Assembly (NCBI GenBank): GCA_913058345.1
Contig: CAJXQR010000001.1
Coordinates: 62,001-126,000 of the forward strand
Source: an uncultured Gammaproteobacteria bacterium
GTDB lineage: Bacteria; Pseudomonadota; Gammaproteobacteria; Pseudomonadales; Porticoccaceae
Direction of reading: 5' to 3'
Length of the DNA: 64,000 bases
Shown one piece after another: positions 19,807-29,448 of this stretch. The position numbers and the translations under genes are program-made. Each line of letters begins with the position of its first letter. Within the stretch, counting starts at the first letter, position 1. The notes beneath the pieces are model-generated. The model was not told the origin of the DNA and did not search any database. It worked only from the letters and a program-made list of their open reading frames with translations.

Positions 19807-21333
19807 CTATGTGCGGGGAAAAAGCGTAAGAATTTGTCCTGCTTTGATGAAACTGCGTGAATTGAGCTTATTCCAGCGTACAAGATCACTGACACTAACT
19901 TTGAACTGTTTTGATATCAGAGAAAGCGAATCACCTTTCTTGATTTTATAGTGCCGTCGCACCTGAGAAATGACAGGGACTGAGGCACGAATCGTCAATC
20001 GTTTGCCAATTTGCAACGGGGCATGCGGTTTTAGGCCGTTCCAGCGTGCTAAATTGTGGGTTTTAACCTGGTAGGCTCGGGCAATTTTCCACAGGCTGTC
20101 GCCACGACGAACATGATAATACTGGATTGGCCTCGCAAAACTGGGTAGATAAGCGTTGCTGATACTGGGGATTTCCAAAGTCTGCCCAACACGAATCTTA
20201 CTTGAGCTCATATTGTTTTGTGCCATCAGCGATTGTGAGCTAAGCCCGTGTTGTTGGGCAATTTCACTGAGAGTATCGCCCCGTTGCACTTTGTATTCAC
20301 GAATTTTAAGCCACCTATCTTTGGGTGTATCGTTGAGGCGTGACGAAAATCCGGCTGTTTTATGTTGTGGGATTAAGAGCCGGTGAGGCCCTTCCGGCGG
20401 TGTTGCCGATTGCTGGCAGCCTGGGTTTAGCCGGTAGACACCGTCGATACTCATTTCTGCCAGTAAGCTGACCTGATAAAGATCTATCTGTTGAGGCAGT
20501 TCAACAACCTCGAAATAAACCTGCATTGGTATGTTGGGGAGTTCCAATTGGTAGTCAGCGGGAGAGGCGGTAACCTGAGCCAGGGCAATGAGCTTAGGGA
20601 CATAATCTCTCGTTTCGCGGGGTAGGCGCAGAGACCAGAAATCTGTAGGTTTACCCTGACTCAGGTTAGCTCTCATGGCCTTATTGACGGTACCTTCGCC
20701 GGCATTGTAGGCTGCTAGTGTTAGTAGCCAATCTCCTTCGAAGCGTTTATTCAAGTACTTAAAATAACGAATGGCTGCATCGGTCGAGCTAATGATGTCG
20801 CGTCTTCCGTCGTACCATTGGTCGCGTTTTAAGCCCAGGTGATCCCCAGTGGGACGCATAAACTGCCAAAGCCCCGCCGCGCCGCTTGGGGAATAGGCGA
20901 AAGGATTGTAGGCACTTTCTACAAAGGGGAGTAATGCCAGCTCTAGTGGCAGGTTGTTCTTTTCAAACTCCTCAATGATGTGTGCCATATAAAGTTGAGC
21001 TCGAGCACCCAGACTGTCAAAGTAGCGTTGTCTGCCGTTATACCAGTCACGATATTTTTCGATCTCAAGGTTATTTATCTTCTCGGAAAAGCCGTGGGCC
21101 CCTGCGATTTTTTGCCAGGCATTCATCGGTATTTTCGAGGTCTGGGCTTCGGGTTGAGCCTTTTCGACAGCAGTGATATCCAGCCTGGCATTACCACTTG
21201 CTGATAATTCTTCTAGACCCATAGTCTGCAGTGGATGATCTGGGTGTGCCGCGACTTTCGGTGCTATATTTTGCTGAGCGCAGCCCGCTAAAAAACTCAG
21301 AGCGAATGTCAGTGGCAGTAAGAAATATTTCAT
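19807..21333 (-). CDS. mltD: Membrane-bound lytic murein transglycosylase D with three LysM domains
   Basis: 508 aa lipoprotein (lipobox FLAGC, Cys18). The SLT domain (about residues 115–240) has the catalytic Glu in FVESAYNPFAYSPSGAAGLWQ and the AAYNAGEGTVNKA motif. Three LysM peptidoglycan-binding repeats follow at about 345–390, 405–450 and 462–506, each with the V/I-x-x-GD-(S/T)L core. It cleaves glycan strands, forming 1,6-anhydro ends. Back-to-back order mltD–gloB with the methyltransferase–rnhA–dnaQ group is widely conserved. Confidence 0.95.
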   Translation of the reverse strand: MKYFLLPLTFALSFLAGCAQQNIAPKVAAHPDHPLQTMGLEELSASGNARLDITAVEKAQPEAQTSKIPMNAWQKIAGAHGFSEKINNLEIEKYRDWYNGRQRYFDSLGARAQLYMAHIIEEFEKNNLPLELALLPFVESAYNPFAYSPSGAAGLWQFMRPTGDHLGLKRDQWYDGRRDIISSTDAAIRYFKYLNKRFEGDWLLTLAAYNAGEGTVNKAMRANLSQGKPTDFWSLRLPRETRDYVPKLIALAQVTASPADYQLELPNIPMQVYFEVVELPQQIDLYQVSLLAEMSIDGVYRLNPGCQQSATPPEGPHRLLIPQHKTAGFSSRLNDTPKDRWLKIREYKVQRGDTLSEIAQQHGLSSQSLMAQNNMSSSKIRVGQTLEIPSISNAYLPSFARPIQYYHVRRGDSLWKIARAYQVKTHNLARWNGLKPHAPLQIGKRLTIRASVPVISQVRRHYKIKKGDSLSLISKQFKVSVSDLVRWNKLNSRSFIKAGQILTLFPRT

Positions 21334-21450
21334 AAAAACCTAAGTAATTTGTAAAGGGGTTTATTATTTCGATAAGCAGAAGTTTTTGAGCGGCCGATCG
21401 GTGTGAGTGAGATCGATCCCACAGTGCTAGTTTGAGAAAGCGCTCAAATT

Positions 21451-22233
21451 TTAGAAAGTGTCTTTCCAGAGGCGAATTTCACGCAGCACTTCAATAGGGT
21501 TGCTTAACTCCCGTGCGCTGTGCTGACTCGCCGCCAATGCAAGAGCGGCTAAATGGCAGCGTAGGAAGGGGTTGGTTTCACGCTCGATAGCCAGTGTGGT
21601 GGGTACAGTAGGCAAACCTTGTTGGCGTTTTTTCTCGTCGGCAGCCAATTTATGCTGTAGCGCTTGATTGGAGGGTTCGACGACAGTGGCGAAGGCCAAA
21701 TTGCTGAGTGTGTATTCATGTGCGCAGTAAATGCGGGTTGTGTCGGGCAGGGCCGATAATTTTTGCAGGGATTGATACATTTGTTCGGCACTGCCTTCAA
21801 ATAGGCGACCGCAGCCGGCGGCAAACAGTGTATCACCACAAAACACCAGCGGGGTTTCTCCCTCGGGTGAGGCTGTAAATGCAATGTGGTCGAGAGTGTG
21901 GCCGGGTATTTCGAGTACCGAGAACTGGGTGTCAGCTAGATTAATGCAATCGCCTTCATAAAGACGATGGCTTATTTGTGGAATGTTAGCTGAATCGGGA
22001 CCATAGACAGGCACATCGTTACTGGCAACTAGGGCTTTGATACCTCCGGTGTGGTCGGGGTGATGGTGGGTAATTAATATGCCGGCCAGTTCAAGATCAT
22101 GTTCTTTTAAACAGTTGAGTACCGGTTGGGCATCACCTGGGTCGACCACAAAAGCAGCTCGCTGACCTGCCTGGTGAAATAACCATAAATAGTTGTCTTG
22201 AAATGCTGGGATGGTGTGGATCACAAGGGGCAT
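21451..22233 (-). CDS. gloB: Hydroxyacylglutathione hydrolase (glyoxalase II)
   Basis: 260 aa metallo-beta-lactamase-fold enzyme that hydrolyses S-lactoylglutathione to lactate and glutathione, the second step of methylglyoxal detoxification. The binuclear metal motif THHHPDHTGG, further ligand His in GHTLDHIAF, Asp in FCGDTLFAAGCGRLFEG and His in YCAHEYT are all present; the last also opens the glutathione-binding segment. Divergent from the methyltransferase gene, with about 85 bp between starts. Confidence 0.95.
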   Translation of the reverse strand: MPLVIHTIPAFQDNYLWLFHQAGQRAAFVVDPGDAQPVLNCLKEHDLELAGILITHHHPDHTGGIKALVASNDVPVYGPDSANIPQISHRLYEGDCINLADTQFSVLEIPGHTLDHIAFTASPEGETPLVFCGDTLFAAGCGRLFEGSAEQMYQSLQKLSALPDTTRIYCAHEYTLSNLAFATVVEPSNQALQHKLAADEKKRQQGLPTVPTTLAIERETNPFLRCHLAALALAASQHSARELSNPIEVLREIRLWKDTF

Positions 22234-22317
22234 ATTGTATTCTCCAGTGTCTTTTCAGCGCATTTTTAGCCATGATAAGATGCATCGCTTCACAAGTCAT
22301 TACCGGGAGGCCTTACT

Positions 22318-23118
22318 TTGGGCAAAGACCGTTCAAGTCTTCGATATTTGCTCAAACGGAAATACCGGGTAGCACATTTGCCATTGGTTCAAGATGATTT
22401 GGCCGCCTGGTTTGATGAGGGCTTTGGCCAAAAACTCTACGAGTGTCAACAAAGATGTTGCCAGCAGGGTTTAAGGCAGATATTCGGCTATCGTCTGGCG
22501 CAAGTCGGGATCTCACCCCGGCACAGTCTTTTGGAAGATTTGCAGCCAAGTCATAAGTTCATATTGTCCCGCGCCCATGACGATGCTTCTTGCCAGTGTG
22601 AATTTGATGCCTTGCCTCTGCCATCGGATACTATTGACATTGTCTTATTACACCATGTTCTCGATTTTTCCAGTCATCCCCATCGAGCCTTAATTGAGGC
22701 TGCTCGTCTCGTAACGGCAGGTGGGCATATCGTAATTATTGGCTTCAATCCCTTTAGTTTGTTTGGCTTTTGTAAGTGGCCAGCCGTTTTTTGGCCGGGT
22801 AAAGCGATCTGGCGGCATAATAGCTTGCGTAAAGGCAGGGTTATTGACTGGTTGCAGTTGCTGGGCTTTCAGGTGAGTTATGGCTCATTAGATTGTGGTA
22901 AAACAAAAGGAGGGGAATACAATCGAAGGGAGAATAGATTAATGACTCGGTATCTTAGCCAGAGTGCTTTTTATATGATTGTTGCGAAAAAAATGGTTAC
23001 GCCACTAAAGCCCATTAAGCCTCGGCACTGGTCTCCATTGAAGGCGGGTTCATTGGTAGGACTAAAACAGGTACAGGTGGAGAAAAAATGCCTTCAGAAA
23101 AAGACACTGGAACAATGA
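22318..23118 (+). CDS. SAM-dependent methyltransferase of the gloB–rnhA locus
   Basis: 266 aa, Methyltransf_11-like. The C-terminal half of the Rossmann fold is visible ([22 protein letters not shown], then [16 protein letters not shown]), while the classical N-terminal glycine-rich SAM motif is degenerate. It starts at TTG 22318 with GGGAGG seven bases upstream, a strong argument for this rare start. The target is unknown; the family is regularly found between gloB and rnhA in gammaproteobacteria. Its 3' end overlaps the rnhA start. Confidence 0.8.
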   Translation: MGKDRSSLRYLLKRKYRVAHLPLVQDDLAAWFDEGFGQKLYECQQRCCQQGLRQIFGYRLAQVGISPRHSLLEDLQPSHKFILSRAHDDASCQCEFDALPLPSDTIDIVLLHHVLDFSSHPHRALIEAARLVTAGGHIVIIGFNPFSLFGFCKWPAVFWPGKAIWRHNSLRKGRVIDWLQLLGFQVSYGSLDCGKTKGGEYNRRENRLMTRYLSQSAFYMIVAKKMVTPLKPIKPRHWSPLKAGSLVGLKQVQVEKKCLQKKTLEQ

Positions 23119-23558
23119 AATCTGTAGAAATATTTACTGATGGTGCTTGTCGTGGTAATCCGGGTCCTGGTGGCTGGGGTGTTTTATTGTGTTATAACGG
23201 CACGGAAAAACGCCTTTATGGTGCTGAAGCCCATACAACGAATAACCGAATGGAGCTATTAGCTGCGATCCGGGGCCTTGAGGCTGTTACTGAGAACTGT
23301 CAAATTGATCTAACATCGGATTCCCAATATGTACGCAAGGGTATTACCGAATGGCTAAAGGGCTGGAAAGCAAAAGGATGGAAAACTGCAGCCAAAAAAC
23401 CCGTGAAAAACCAGGATCTATGGCAATTACTCGACCAGCAGGCTCAACGGCATAAGATTAACTGGCACTGGGTTAAGGGGCATAGTGGTCACAGGGAAAA
23501 CGAAATCGCCGACGAATTGGCCAATCTTGGTATTGATAAGCTATTGGATCAGACATGA
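23088..23558 (+). CDS. rnhA: Ribonuclease HI
   Basis: 156 aa; degrades RNA in RNA–DNA hybrids. The active-site acidic residues are seen in [15 protein letters not shown] (Asp), [15 protein letters not shown] (Glu), LTSDSQYV (Asp) and NEIADELA (Asp). ATG 23088 has GGTGGAG upstream and overlaps the methyltransferase by 31 bp; a second ATG at 23115 would give a 4-bp ATGA overlap instead. The stop overlaps dnaQ by four bases, suggesting coupled translation. Confidence 0.95.
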   Translation: MPSEKDTGTMKSVEIFTDGACRGNPGPGGWGVLLCYNGTEKRLYGAEAHTTNNRMELLAAIRGLEAVTENCQIDLTSDSQYVRKGITEWLKGWKAKGWKTAAKKPVKNQDLWQLLDQQAQRHKINWHWVKGHSGHRENEIADELANLGIDKLLDQT

Positions 23559-24268
23559 GACTCGTTGTACTCGATACTGAAACCACAGGTCTTGAGGTCG
23601 CTCTTGACCACCGGATTATTGAAATCGGTTGTGTGGAGATTATTAATCGCAAACTGACCGGACGTCACTTCCATCGTTACATTAATCCACAGCGAGAAAT
23701 CGATGCCGGCGCTATGGAGGTTCACGGCATCAGCAACGAAGACTTGGCCGATAAACCACTCTTTAAGCAGGTCGTTGCTGAATTTATTGATTTTGTAAAA
23801 GATGCCGAACTTGTTATACACAACGCGCCTTTTGATGTGGGCTTTCTTAATGCCGAGCTGGAAAAACTTAATGGTCAATACCAACCGCTAGAAAGCTATT
23901 CCGGTATTATCGATTCACTCACAATGGCTCGTCAGATGCACCCGGGTCAGCGCAATAGCCTAGATGCTCTATGTAAGCGCTATGGAGTGGACAATTCCCA
24001 ACGCACGCTCCACGGTGCCCTACTTGATGCTGAGATTTTAGCGGATGTTTATCTGCTAATGACGGGAGGTCAGGTTGACCTTGTGCTGCGTAGTGAGGCT
24101 TCCGACAATGATCGAGGGGAAGAGAATGAATCGGTGATTAGACGACTTTCTACTCAACGGCCACCCCTTAAGGTTATTCGAGCCAATGATGATGAGCTCG
24201 CTCTGCATCAACACAAACTTGAAGAGATTAATGAATCCAGTGGCCAGCAATGTACCTGGTCACTTTAA
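23555..24268 (+). CDS. dnaQ: DNA polymerase III epsilon subunit (proofreading exonuclease)
   Basis: 237 aa DEDDh 3'-5' exonuclease. Exo [10 protein letters not shown], Exo [16 protein letters not shown] and Exo [17 protein letters not shown] are intact. The C-terminal ~60 residues form the tail that binds the polymerase alpha subunit. The rnhA–dnaQ pair is a standard gammaproteobacterial arrangement, here with ATGA overlap. Confidence 0.95.
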   Translation: MRLVVLDTETTGLEVALDHRIIEIGCVEIINRKLTGRHFHRYINPQREIDAGAMEVHGISNEDLADKPLFKQVVAEFIDFVKDAELVIHNAPFDVGFLNAELEKLNGQYQPLESYSGIIDSLTMARQMHPGQRNSLDALCKRYGVDNSQRTLHGALLDAEILADVYLLMTGGQVDLVLRSEASDNDRGEENESVIRRLSTQRPPLKVIRANDDELALHQHKLEEINESSGQQCTWSL

Positions 24269-24751
24269 GGTTCTTGGGTCAATCATGGCTTGTGGTTCAT
24301 CCTTGATCTTAAGGCTCATTAATCAATCTTATTTAGACGCCTTCAAATAACGCACATTTCCTGTATGGCCACACGGTTTTAATCTTGAGTCAGTAGCTTT
24401 TGAAGAGCTTAAGAGCTCGACTTCGACGGCTAGGGTAGTTAGTTGCCTTGTGACAAGTTATGTCATAGCTGTCCTATTTCACACGCTTTTTTCTCGGTTA
24501 AAGCCCCTATGTTGAAGAGTTGACAGGCTTTTCTCCTCCATCTTCTTCGTTCAGGCTTAATTTAGAGTCTAGCTGGCCACAGGTAGGCTGGAAGAGACTG
24601 TACTTGTTAAAAGTGGGACTTGTTAACAGCGTCTCTTCGCAAAAGTCTGTTATAGTTTGAAGGGTCATTAGATATAAGATCACTTAAGTTATTTAGTCTT
24701 TTGATTTAAAAGGGTTTTCCCGTTTACTAAGAAGAAAGAAGTGAGTCGCTT
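24269..24751 (+). other. Long intergenic region dnaQ–fimL-like
   Basis: 483 bp without a convincing ORF, RNA gene or terminator. A TTGACA hexamer occurs at 24520–24525 but has no matching -10 at standard spacing. The last 30 bp are purine-rich and hold the ribosome site of the next gene. I see nothing else supportable. Confidence 0.5.
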
Positions 24752-26401
24752 ATGCAAAACATAAACCCTCAAGTACTAGAGTTCATCGGCAAAGAGTATA
24801 AGTTGGTGATTCAGTCTGTGCATGGCCTGGTGCAACGACTCACTATTGCTCATTTAGAAGAGCTCAATGGGCAACTGATTGAATTACGTGGTGCCGCACA
24901 AATTGCTCAACTTGTTGGTATGAGCCGATTGTTTGTTGAAATGAGCACCGCGGTGGAGGTGGTGATTAATGGCGGTCAAACTATTGATGAGTTGCAGCCA
25001 CTGCTTTCTCAATCCTTGCTGCTGGCTGAGGGCTTGATTGATACTATTCTCGAACAGTCCAGTGAAAACCCGTGTGTATTACTGCCTGAAATGACTGCAC
25101 TACGACGCTTTAGAGGTGCGCCACCCCTTTACGAGTATCATTTGCTGAACGACCTCGATTGGCCGTCTTTTGGAAGCCTGACGCAAGGTGAGGTGATGAT
25201 AGGTCCTCAAATTGAAGGTTTGAAACGTTGGCATCATCTGTATCAGCTGGGTTTGTTAGATATTATTCGTAATAATAACCGACACAAGGCTTTATTTAAC
25301 TTATTCCGTGTTGCGGGTCGCTTACAAAAAGTGGCTATTTCTGAGCGAGAAAGTGATTATTGGTGGGTATTTGCCGTCATCATTAAAGGTTTTGCTGAGA
25401 AGAAATTAAGCCTGCAGCCCGAGCGTATTCGATTACTTGCTGCTGTAGAAAAACAGCTGCGCTTGTTGACAGCGACGGAACACCCAGTAAAAAGAAACCT
25501 CTATCCGGAGGGCTTATGGCGAGCTTTCATTAGTTTGCTGGCAATGACCGATATGTCCAATGATAGCCGGTCCAGGTCGATTGGTGTGCCGGAATTATCG
25601 TTTTCTGACTCAGCGATATCATCAGTACGTAACGCGATCACTGGGGAGTTGGATGCTGATGAGAGTATTTTTGAGGCTATGTCGGCTTCGGTCGCGAACC
25701 TGCGTAGTCTACTTGACAATGGTGATGAACCCTCTTCATTTAATGGCGAAAAACTCGACACATTGAAGCAGGGTTTCGAGACTCTTGCCAAAGCCTGCGA
25801 GGAGGCTGGGTTCCGTGGGCTTGCGCGTCAGTACAAGCAATTTTGTTCACGCCTAAAAACAACAGATACGCAGGGCTTGTCTGCTGAATTGTTGTCAGAA
25901 TTTACTGATGCCATTCTGCATGTCGAGTGTGCGATGGCTGATTTCTATGGAAAAAACCCCAGTGTTGAGCAGATTGAAGCTTGGGAAGATCAACCACTGC
26001 TTTCAATTTTACAACAAAGTTTATTAAAAACAGCCGAAGTTGCATCAGTCAATGAAATGACATCGCGGCTGGACGATATCAAACAGTTAGTTGACAGTGT
26101 GGCTTCAGGCTATGCTTCCGCCGAAGTTCTCCCCGATCTTGAGCGGGCATTTGCAGAAATTGCAGGTAGCGCAAGCATGTTGAATCTACCACGCCTATCG
26201 AGCCTTGCAAAACGCTGCTTGAGTCTCGCTAAGGATGTGCTTTTTAACGATCATGAAAGTGACAGTGATAAAGCGATCGACGTTTTCGCCGATACCATTG
26301 TCTGCCTCGAGTATTTCCTTGATGGGCGCATGGTGGGGGATACTGGTGATGAGAGTTCCCTGGATGTCGCGAACGAGTGCTTGTCAACATTAGGTGTTTA
26401 G
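24752..26401 (+). CDS. FimL-like protein (ChpA N-terminal homologue with degenerate Hpt domains)
   Basis: 549 aa soluble helical protein resembling Pseudomonas FimL and the N-terminus of the type IV pilus sensor ChpA, in both length and domain pattern. Two degenerate Hpt modules are visible: LIELRGAAQIAQLVG (about residues 42–56) and EIAGSASMLNLPRLSSL (about 470–486). Both keep the glycine core but lack the phosphoacceptor His (Ala or Ile instead), so phosphotransfer is unlikely. In Pseudomonas FimL scaffolds surface sensing, cAMP signalling and twitching. It stands alone here, with no pil or chp neighbours. Family call is by eye. Confidence 0.6.
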   Translation: MQNINPQVLEFIGKEYKLVIQSVHGLVQRLTIAHLEELNGQLIELRGAAQIAQLVGMSRLFVEMSTAVEVVINGGQTIDELQPLLSQSLLLAEGLIDTILEQSSENPCVLLPEMTALRRFRGAPPLYEYHLLNDLDWPSFGSLTQGEVMIGPQIEGLKRWHHLYQLGLLDIIRNNNRHKALFNLFRVAGRLQKVAISERESDYWWVFAVIIKGFAEKKLSLQPERIRLLAAVEKQLRLLTATEHPVKRNLYPEGLWRAFISLLAMTDMSNDSRSRSIGVPELSFSDSAISSVRNAITGELDADESIFEAMSASVANLRSLLDNGDEPSSFNGEKLDTLKQGFETLAKACEEAGFRGLARQYKQFCSRLKTTDTQGLSAELLSEFTDAILHVECAMADFYGKNPSVEQIEAWEDQPLLSILQQSLLKTAEVASVNEMTSRLDDIKQLVDSVASGYASAEVLPDLERAFAEIAGSASMLNLPRLSSLAKRCLSLAKDVLFNDHESDSDKAIDVFADTIVCLEYFLDGRMVGDTGDESSLDVANECLSTLGV

Positions 26402-26618
26402 CTTCTGGGGCTGACTTGGCAGATCTAAAATGGCTGTATCTGAGATGCACCTGTCCCTCTTGACAGCGCTTTATCCCATTTTTCTTACGTCCCCGCAGTG
26501 ACCGTTACTGAATATCGGTTAGAATGACACTAGTTTTTACCCAACAGTGTTTAGCAAAATAATCTACTTATTTGTCACGCTTAGTCGTTGATAAATAGCA
26601 GTTGATAGAGGTGTCTCT

Positions 26619-27674
26619 TTGGAATTTTTGAATGAATACGGTCTGTTTCTAGCCAAGTCAGTAACGGTTGTTATTGCAGTGGCTGTTATCGTGGGTATTC
26701 TCGCGAGTCTGGGACAAAAAAGTAAAAAACATGAAAAAGGTCATATCGAAGTGGTCTCTCTGAATGAGACGGTGGGCAGCATGAGTGATGCCCTGGCCGA
26801 TGTTCTGGAGCCTGCCGATACCCGGAAAGCAACACTAAAAGCAAAGAAAAAAACTGATAAAAGCGAGGCAAAAGCTGAAAAAAAGGCACTGAAAATGGGT
26901 TCCGGCCCGGCTATTAAAAAGCGTGTTTTTGTGCTGGATTTCCACGGCGATTTACGCGCTTCTGCCGTGGAGAGTTTCCGAGAAGAAATCACCACAGTGC
27001 TGGCTCAGGCGAGCAATGATGATGAGGTGGTGGTGCGCCTGGAAAGTGGTGGTGGCATGGTGCCCGGCTACGGTCTTGCGGCAAGCCAGCTCGACCGTAT
27101 TAAAAAGAAAAAAATTCCACTGACCGTCTGTATTGATAAAGTGGCGGCCAGCGGCGGTTACATGATGGCTTGTGTTGCTGACCAGATTCTTGCTGCCCCT
27201 TTTGCCGTGATTGGTTCTATTGGTGTGGTTGCCCAAATCCCTAATGTCCATCGTCTACTGAAAAAACACGATGTCGATATTGAATTAATGACCGCAGGTA
27301 AGTACAAGCGAACCTTAACTATGCTCGGTGAAAATACCGATGAGGGGCGAGAAAAGTTTCGTGAGGAGCTGGAGGACACCCACGATCTTTTTAAAGCATT
27401 TGTTGGCGAGCACCGTCCTGGGCTTGATATCGAAGCAATAGCGACAGGTGAAGTCTGGTATGGAGCTCCAGCAGTTAAAAAGGGCCTGGTTGACGACACT
27501 AAAACCAGTGACGAATATTTGACTGACCAGTTAGATAATGCTGATGTTTATACCGTTAGCTATGTGCACAAAAAGAGCTTGCCGGAAAAGTTCGGTTTCG
27601 CTTTAGAAGATAGCGGTGACCGTTTCCTTATGCGCTGGTTGCGACGCTTAATGAGTCCTGCTCCTCTGGGTTGA
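26619..27674 (+). CDS. sohB: SohB-type inner-membrane peptidase (S49 family)
   Basis: 351 aa. The N-terminus MEFLNEYGLFLAKSVTVVIA closely follows E. coli SohB and gives one membrane anchor. A charged linker (Lys/Glu-rich, about residues 60–90) leads to the S49 domain, with nucleophile Ser in VAASGGYMMA and the catalytic Lys in GKYKRTLTMLGE. The gene starts at TTG 26619 with AGAGGTG upstream; the conserved N-terminus confirms this start. It probably degrades signal peptides or membrane fragments. Confidence 0.92.
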   Translation: MEFLNEYGLFLAKSVTVVIAVAVIVGILASLGQKSKKHEKGHIEVVSLNETVGSMSDALADVLEPADTRKATLKAKKKTDKSEAKAEKKALKMGSGPAIKKRVFVLDFHGDLRASAVESFREEITTVLAQASNDDEVVVRLESGGGMVPGYGLAASQLDRIKKKKIPLTVCIDKVAASGGYMMACVADQILAAPFAVIGSIGVVAQIPNVHRLLKKHDVDIELMTAGKYKRTLTMLGENTDEGREKFREELEDTHDLFKAFVGEHRPGLDIEAIATGEVWYGAPAVKKGLVDDTKTSDEYLTDQLDNADVYTVSYVHKKSLPEKFGFALEDSGDRFLMRWLRRLMSPAPLG

Positions 27675-27714
27675 ATTGAATTTAACCGCTTGATAAGTGA
27701 TTTTTCGGGAACAG

Positions 27715-28881
27715 TTAATCTCGGCGCAATGAATCTTTAATGGCAATAGGGTTGGGGAAGTTGAGAATTACGATATAGCTCGATAACAGGAAGGTCAAAA
27801 TTGCCGCAGCCTGAATCAAGTGAGAGGCGAGAACTCCTATCAGTGACGCATTAAATGCCACATAGGCAATCAGCAGTGAGAATTCGCTAATTTGTCCCAG
27901 CCGACAACCAATGTCCCAGGCAAAACGGCTTTTTTCACTTTGTCGGTGCAACAAATAGCGGAAACTCAGTGGTTTTATCAATAGCATTACGCCGCCTAAT
28001 ACCAGCGCCGGAAGCATCACTTCAGACAGCAATCCAAGGTTGAACTGAGCGCCGAGAGCAAAGAAAAACATGACCAAAAAGAAGTCCCTGAGTGGCTTCA
28101 GGCTGAGCGCAATATATTGGGCGATAGGACTGTTAGCAATGGTAATGCCCGCAAGGAAGGCACCAATTTCTGCCGATAGACCGAGATATCCCGCCGCCGC
28201 AGAAACGCCCAGGCACCAACCGATTGCCAGTAAAAACACATACTCGCCAATACGATCAAAGCGAGCGAATAAGGGTAATAAGAAGTAACGCACCGCGGCA
28301 ATACAGGCCAGCACGAGTAGCGGAAGGGCCAATAAAGTGATACCGATTTGGCCAATATCAATTTGGCCGTTTTTACCGCTGAGTAAAACCAAAAGTACAA
28401 AGATCGCAATAAAGTCCTGCATCAACAGCATACCGACCATCATCTCCCCGATATGACGGTGGTGGAGAATCGTCGTTGGTAACAGTTTGATGCCTATAAT
28501 AGTGCTCGAAAACATCATTGCAGCACCGATGATTAAGTTTTCGAGATGGGTGAAGCCAAATAAATAGGCAATACCATAGCCGGTGGCGGCAAAAATAACC
28601 GAGCTAATCAGGGTGACGTGGGTGACCTTTTTCAGCACACTGAGAAGTGCTTGGGGCTGCATATCTAAGCCCAGTAAGAAGAGCAGAAAAATGATGCCGA
28701 TATGGGAGATTTCGGCAATTAAATGGACGTCCGGAATCATTCCGGTGCCATACGGACCGAGAATGGCTCCTAGAGCAATATAGGCAACTAATAATGGCTG
28801 GCGCCCAAAGAGAGCAAGCGATGCGACAATAGCCGCACCGCTGAAAATCAGCACAAACGAATGAAAGACCTCACTACCCAT
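27715..28881 (-). CDS. CPA2-family monovalent cation/proton antiporter, short form
   Basis: 388 aa with about eleven membrane segments and Na+/H+ exchanger motifs LFLLGLDMQPQAL and GLSAEIGAFLAGITIANSP. The cytosolic RCK/TrkA-N domain present in KefB/KefC is absent: the protein ends after the last membrane helix, so it is the short, ungated type. Predicted role is K+ or Na+ efflux and pH homeostasis. Encoded on the same strand as, and about 55 bp downstream of, the cysI–DUF934 pair; co-transcription is possible. Confidence 0.85.
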   Translation of the reverse strand: MGSEVFHSFVLIFSGAAIVASLALFGRQPLLVAYIALGAILGPYGTGMIPDVHLIAEISHIGIIFLLFLLGLDMQPQALLSVLKKVTHVTLISSVIFAATGYGIAYLFGFTHLENLIIGAAMMFSSTIIGIKLLPTTILHHRHIGEMMVGMLLMQDFIAIFVLLVLLSGKNGQIDIGQIGITLLALPLLVLACIAAVRYFLLPLFARFDRIGEYVFLLAIGWCLGVSAAAGYLGLSAEIGAFLAGITIANSPIAQYIALSLKPLRDFFLVMFFFALGAQFNLGLLSEVMLPALVLGGVMLLIKPLSFRYLLHRQSEKSRFAWDIGCRLGQISEFSLLIAYVAFNASLIGVLASHLIQAAAILTFLLSSYIVILNFPNPIAIKDSLRRD

Positions 28882-28938
28882 AAGCTCGCTTTTCCTTTTC
28901 CCTGGCTATTTTGCCGACGGGTAGGAGAGATGCAAATA

Positions 28939-29448
28939 TTATGCCTGTCGGCGACGAAACAGGGGTTGTTGCTCGTTAGCGGAGGCTTGGTAGGTAACAC
29001 TAAAGGATGACAGGTAGTCTTCGAAGCGGTGGGCTTCGTCGACTTCTTGATCAAGAGCGAGTGCGTCAAGACAAAAGGCATCGAAGCCGCAGCGTGTTAA
29101 ATAAAAAAGCTGGTCCGGAGCAATTTGTCCAATGGCCCGCAATTCGCCTGCAAACTGGTAGCGGTGGCGAATCAGCCGGGCAATAGAAAATCCACGACCA
29201 TCCGTAAAGGTTGGAAAATTTACAGCGAGATGCTCAAGATTCTTAATATCGCCAGCAATTTCTTCGGGCTCCTGTTCGGAATCGAGCCACACGCCAACCG
29301 TCTTAGGGTTTTGCAGCTTGTCTTTGTTCGCTAACCAGTAGTCGAGGGGTACAAAGCATGGAGCATCGGGTAATGTTCCCGTGAAATCTTTCTCTAATAC
29401 TTGCCAACTATTATCGACAATACCTTTATCTTTAAGCAGCTTTGGCAT
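28939..29448 (-). CDS. DUF934 protein associated with sulfite reductase
   Basis: 169 aa. Recognisable by VGVWLDSEQEPEEI and the conserved FPTFTDGRGFSIARLIRHRYQFAGELRAIG block, then FDAFCL. DUF934 genes almost always follow a cysI-like reductase and are thought to help in sulfate/sulfite assimilation; the biochemical role is unknown. ATG 29448 has AGGAA upstream and overlaps the cysI 3' end by 17 bp. An ORF extension upstream lies inside cysI and is rejected. Confidence 0.9.
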   Translation of the reverse strand: MPKLLKDKGIVDNSWQVLEKDFTGTLPDAPCFVPLDYWLANKDKLQNPKTVGVWLDSEQEPEEIAGDIKNLEHLAVNFPTFTDGRGFSIARLIRHRYQFAGELRAIGQIAPDQLFYLTRCGFDAFCLDALALDQEVDEAHRFEDYLSSFSVTYQASANEQQPLFRRRQA

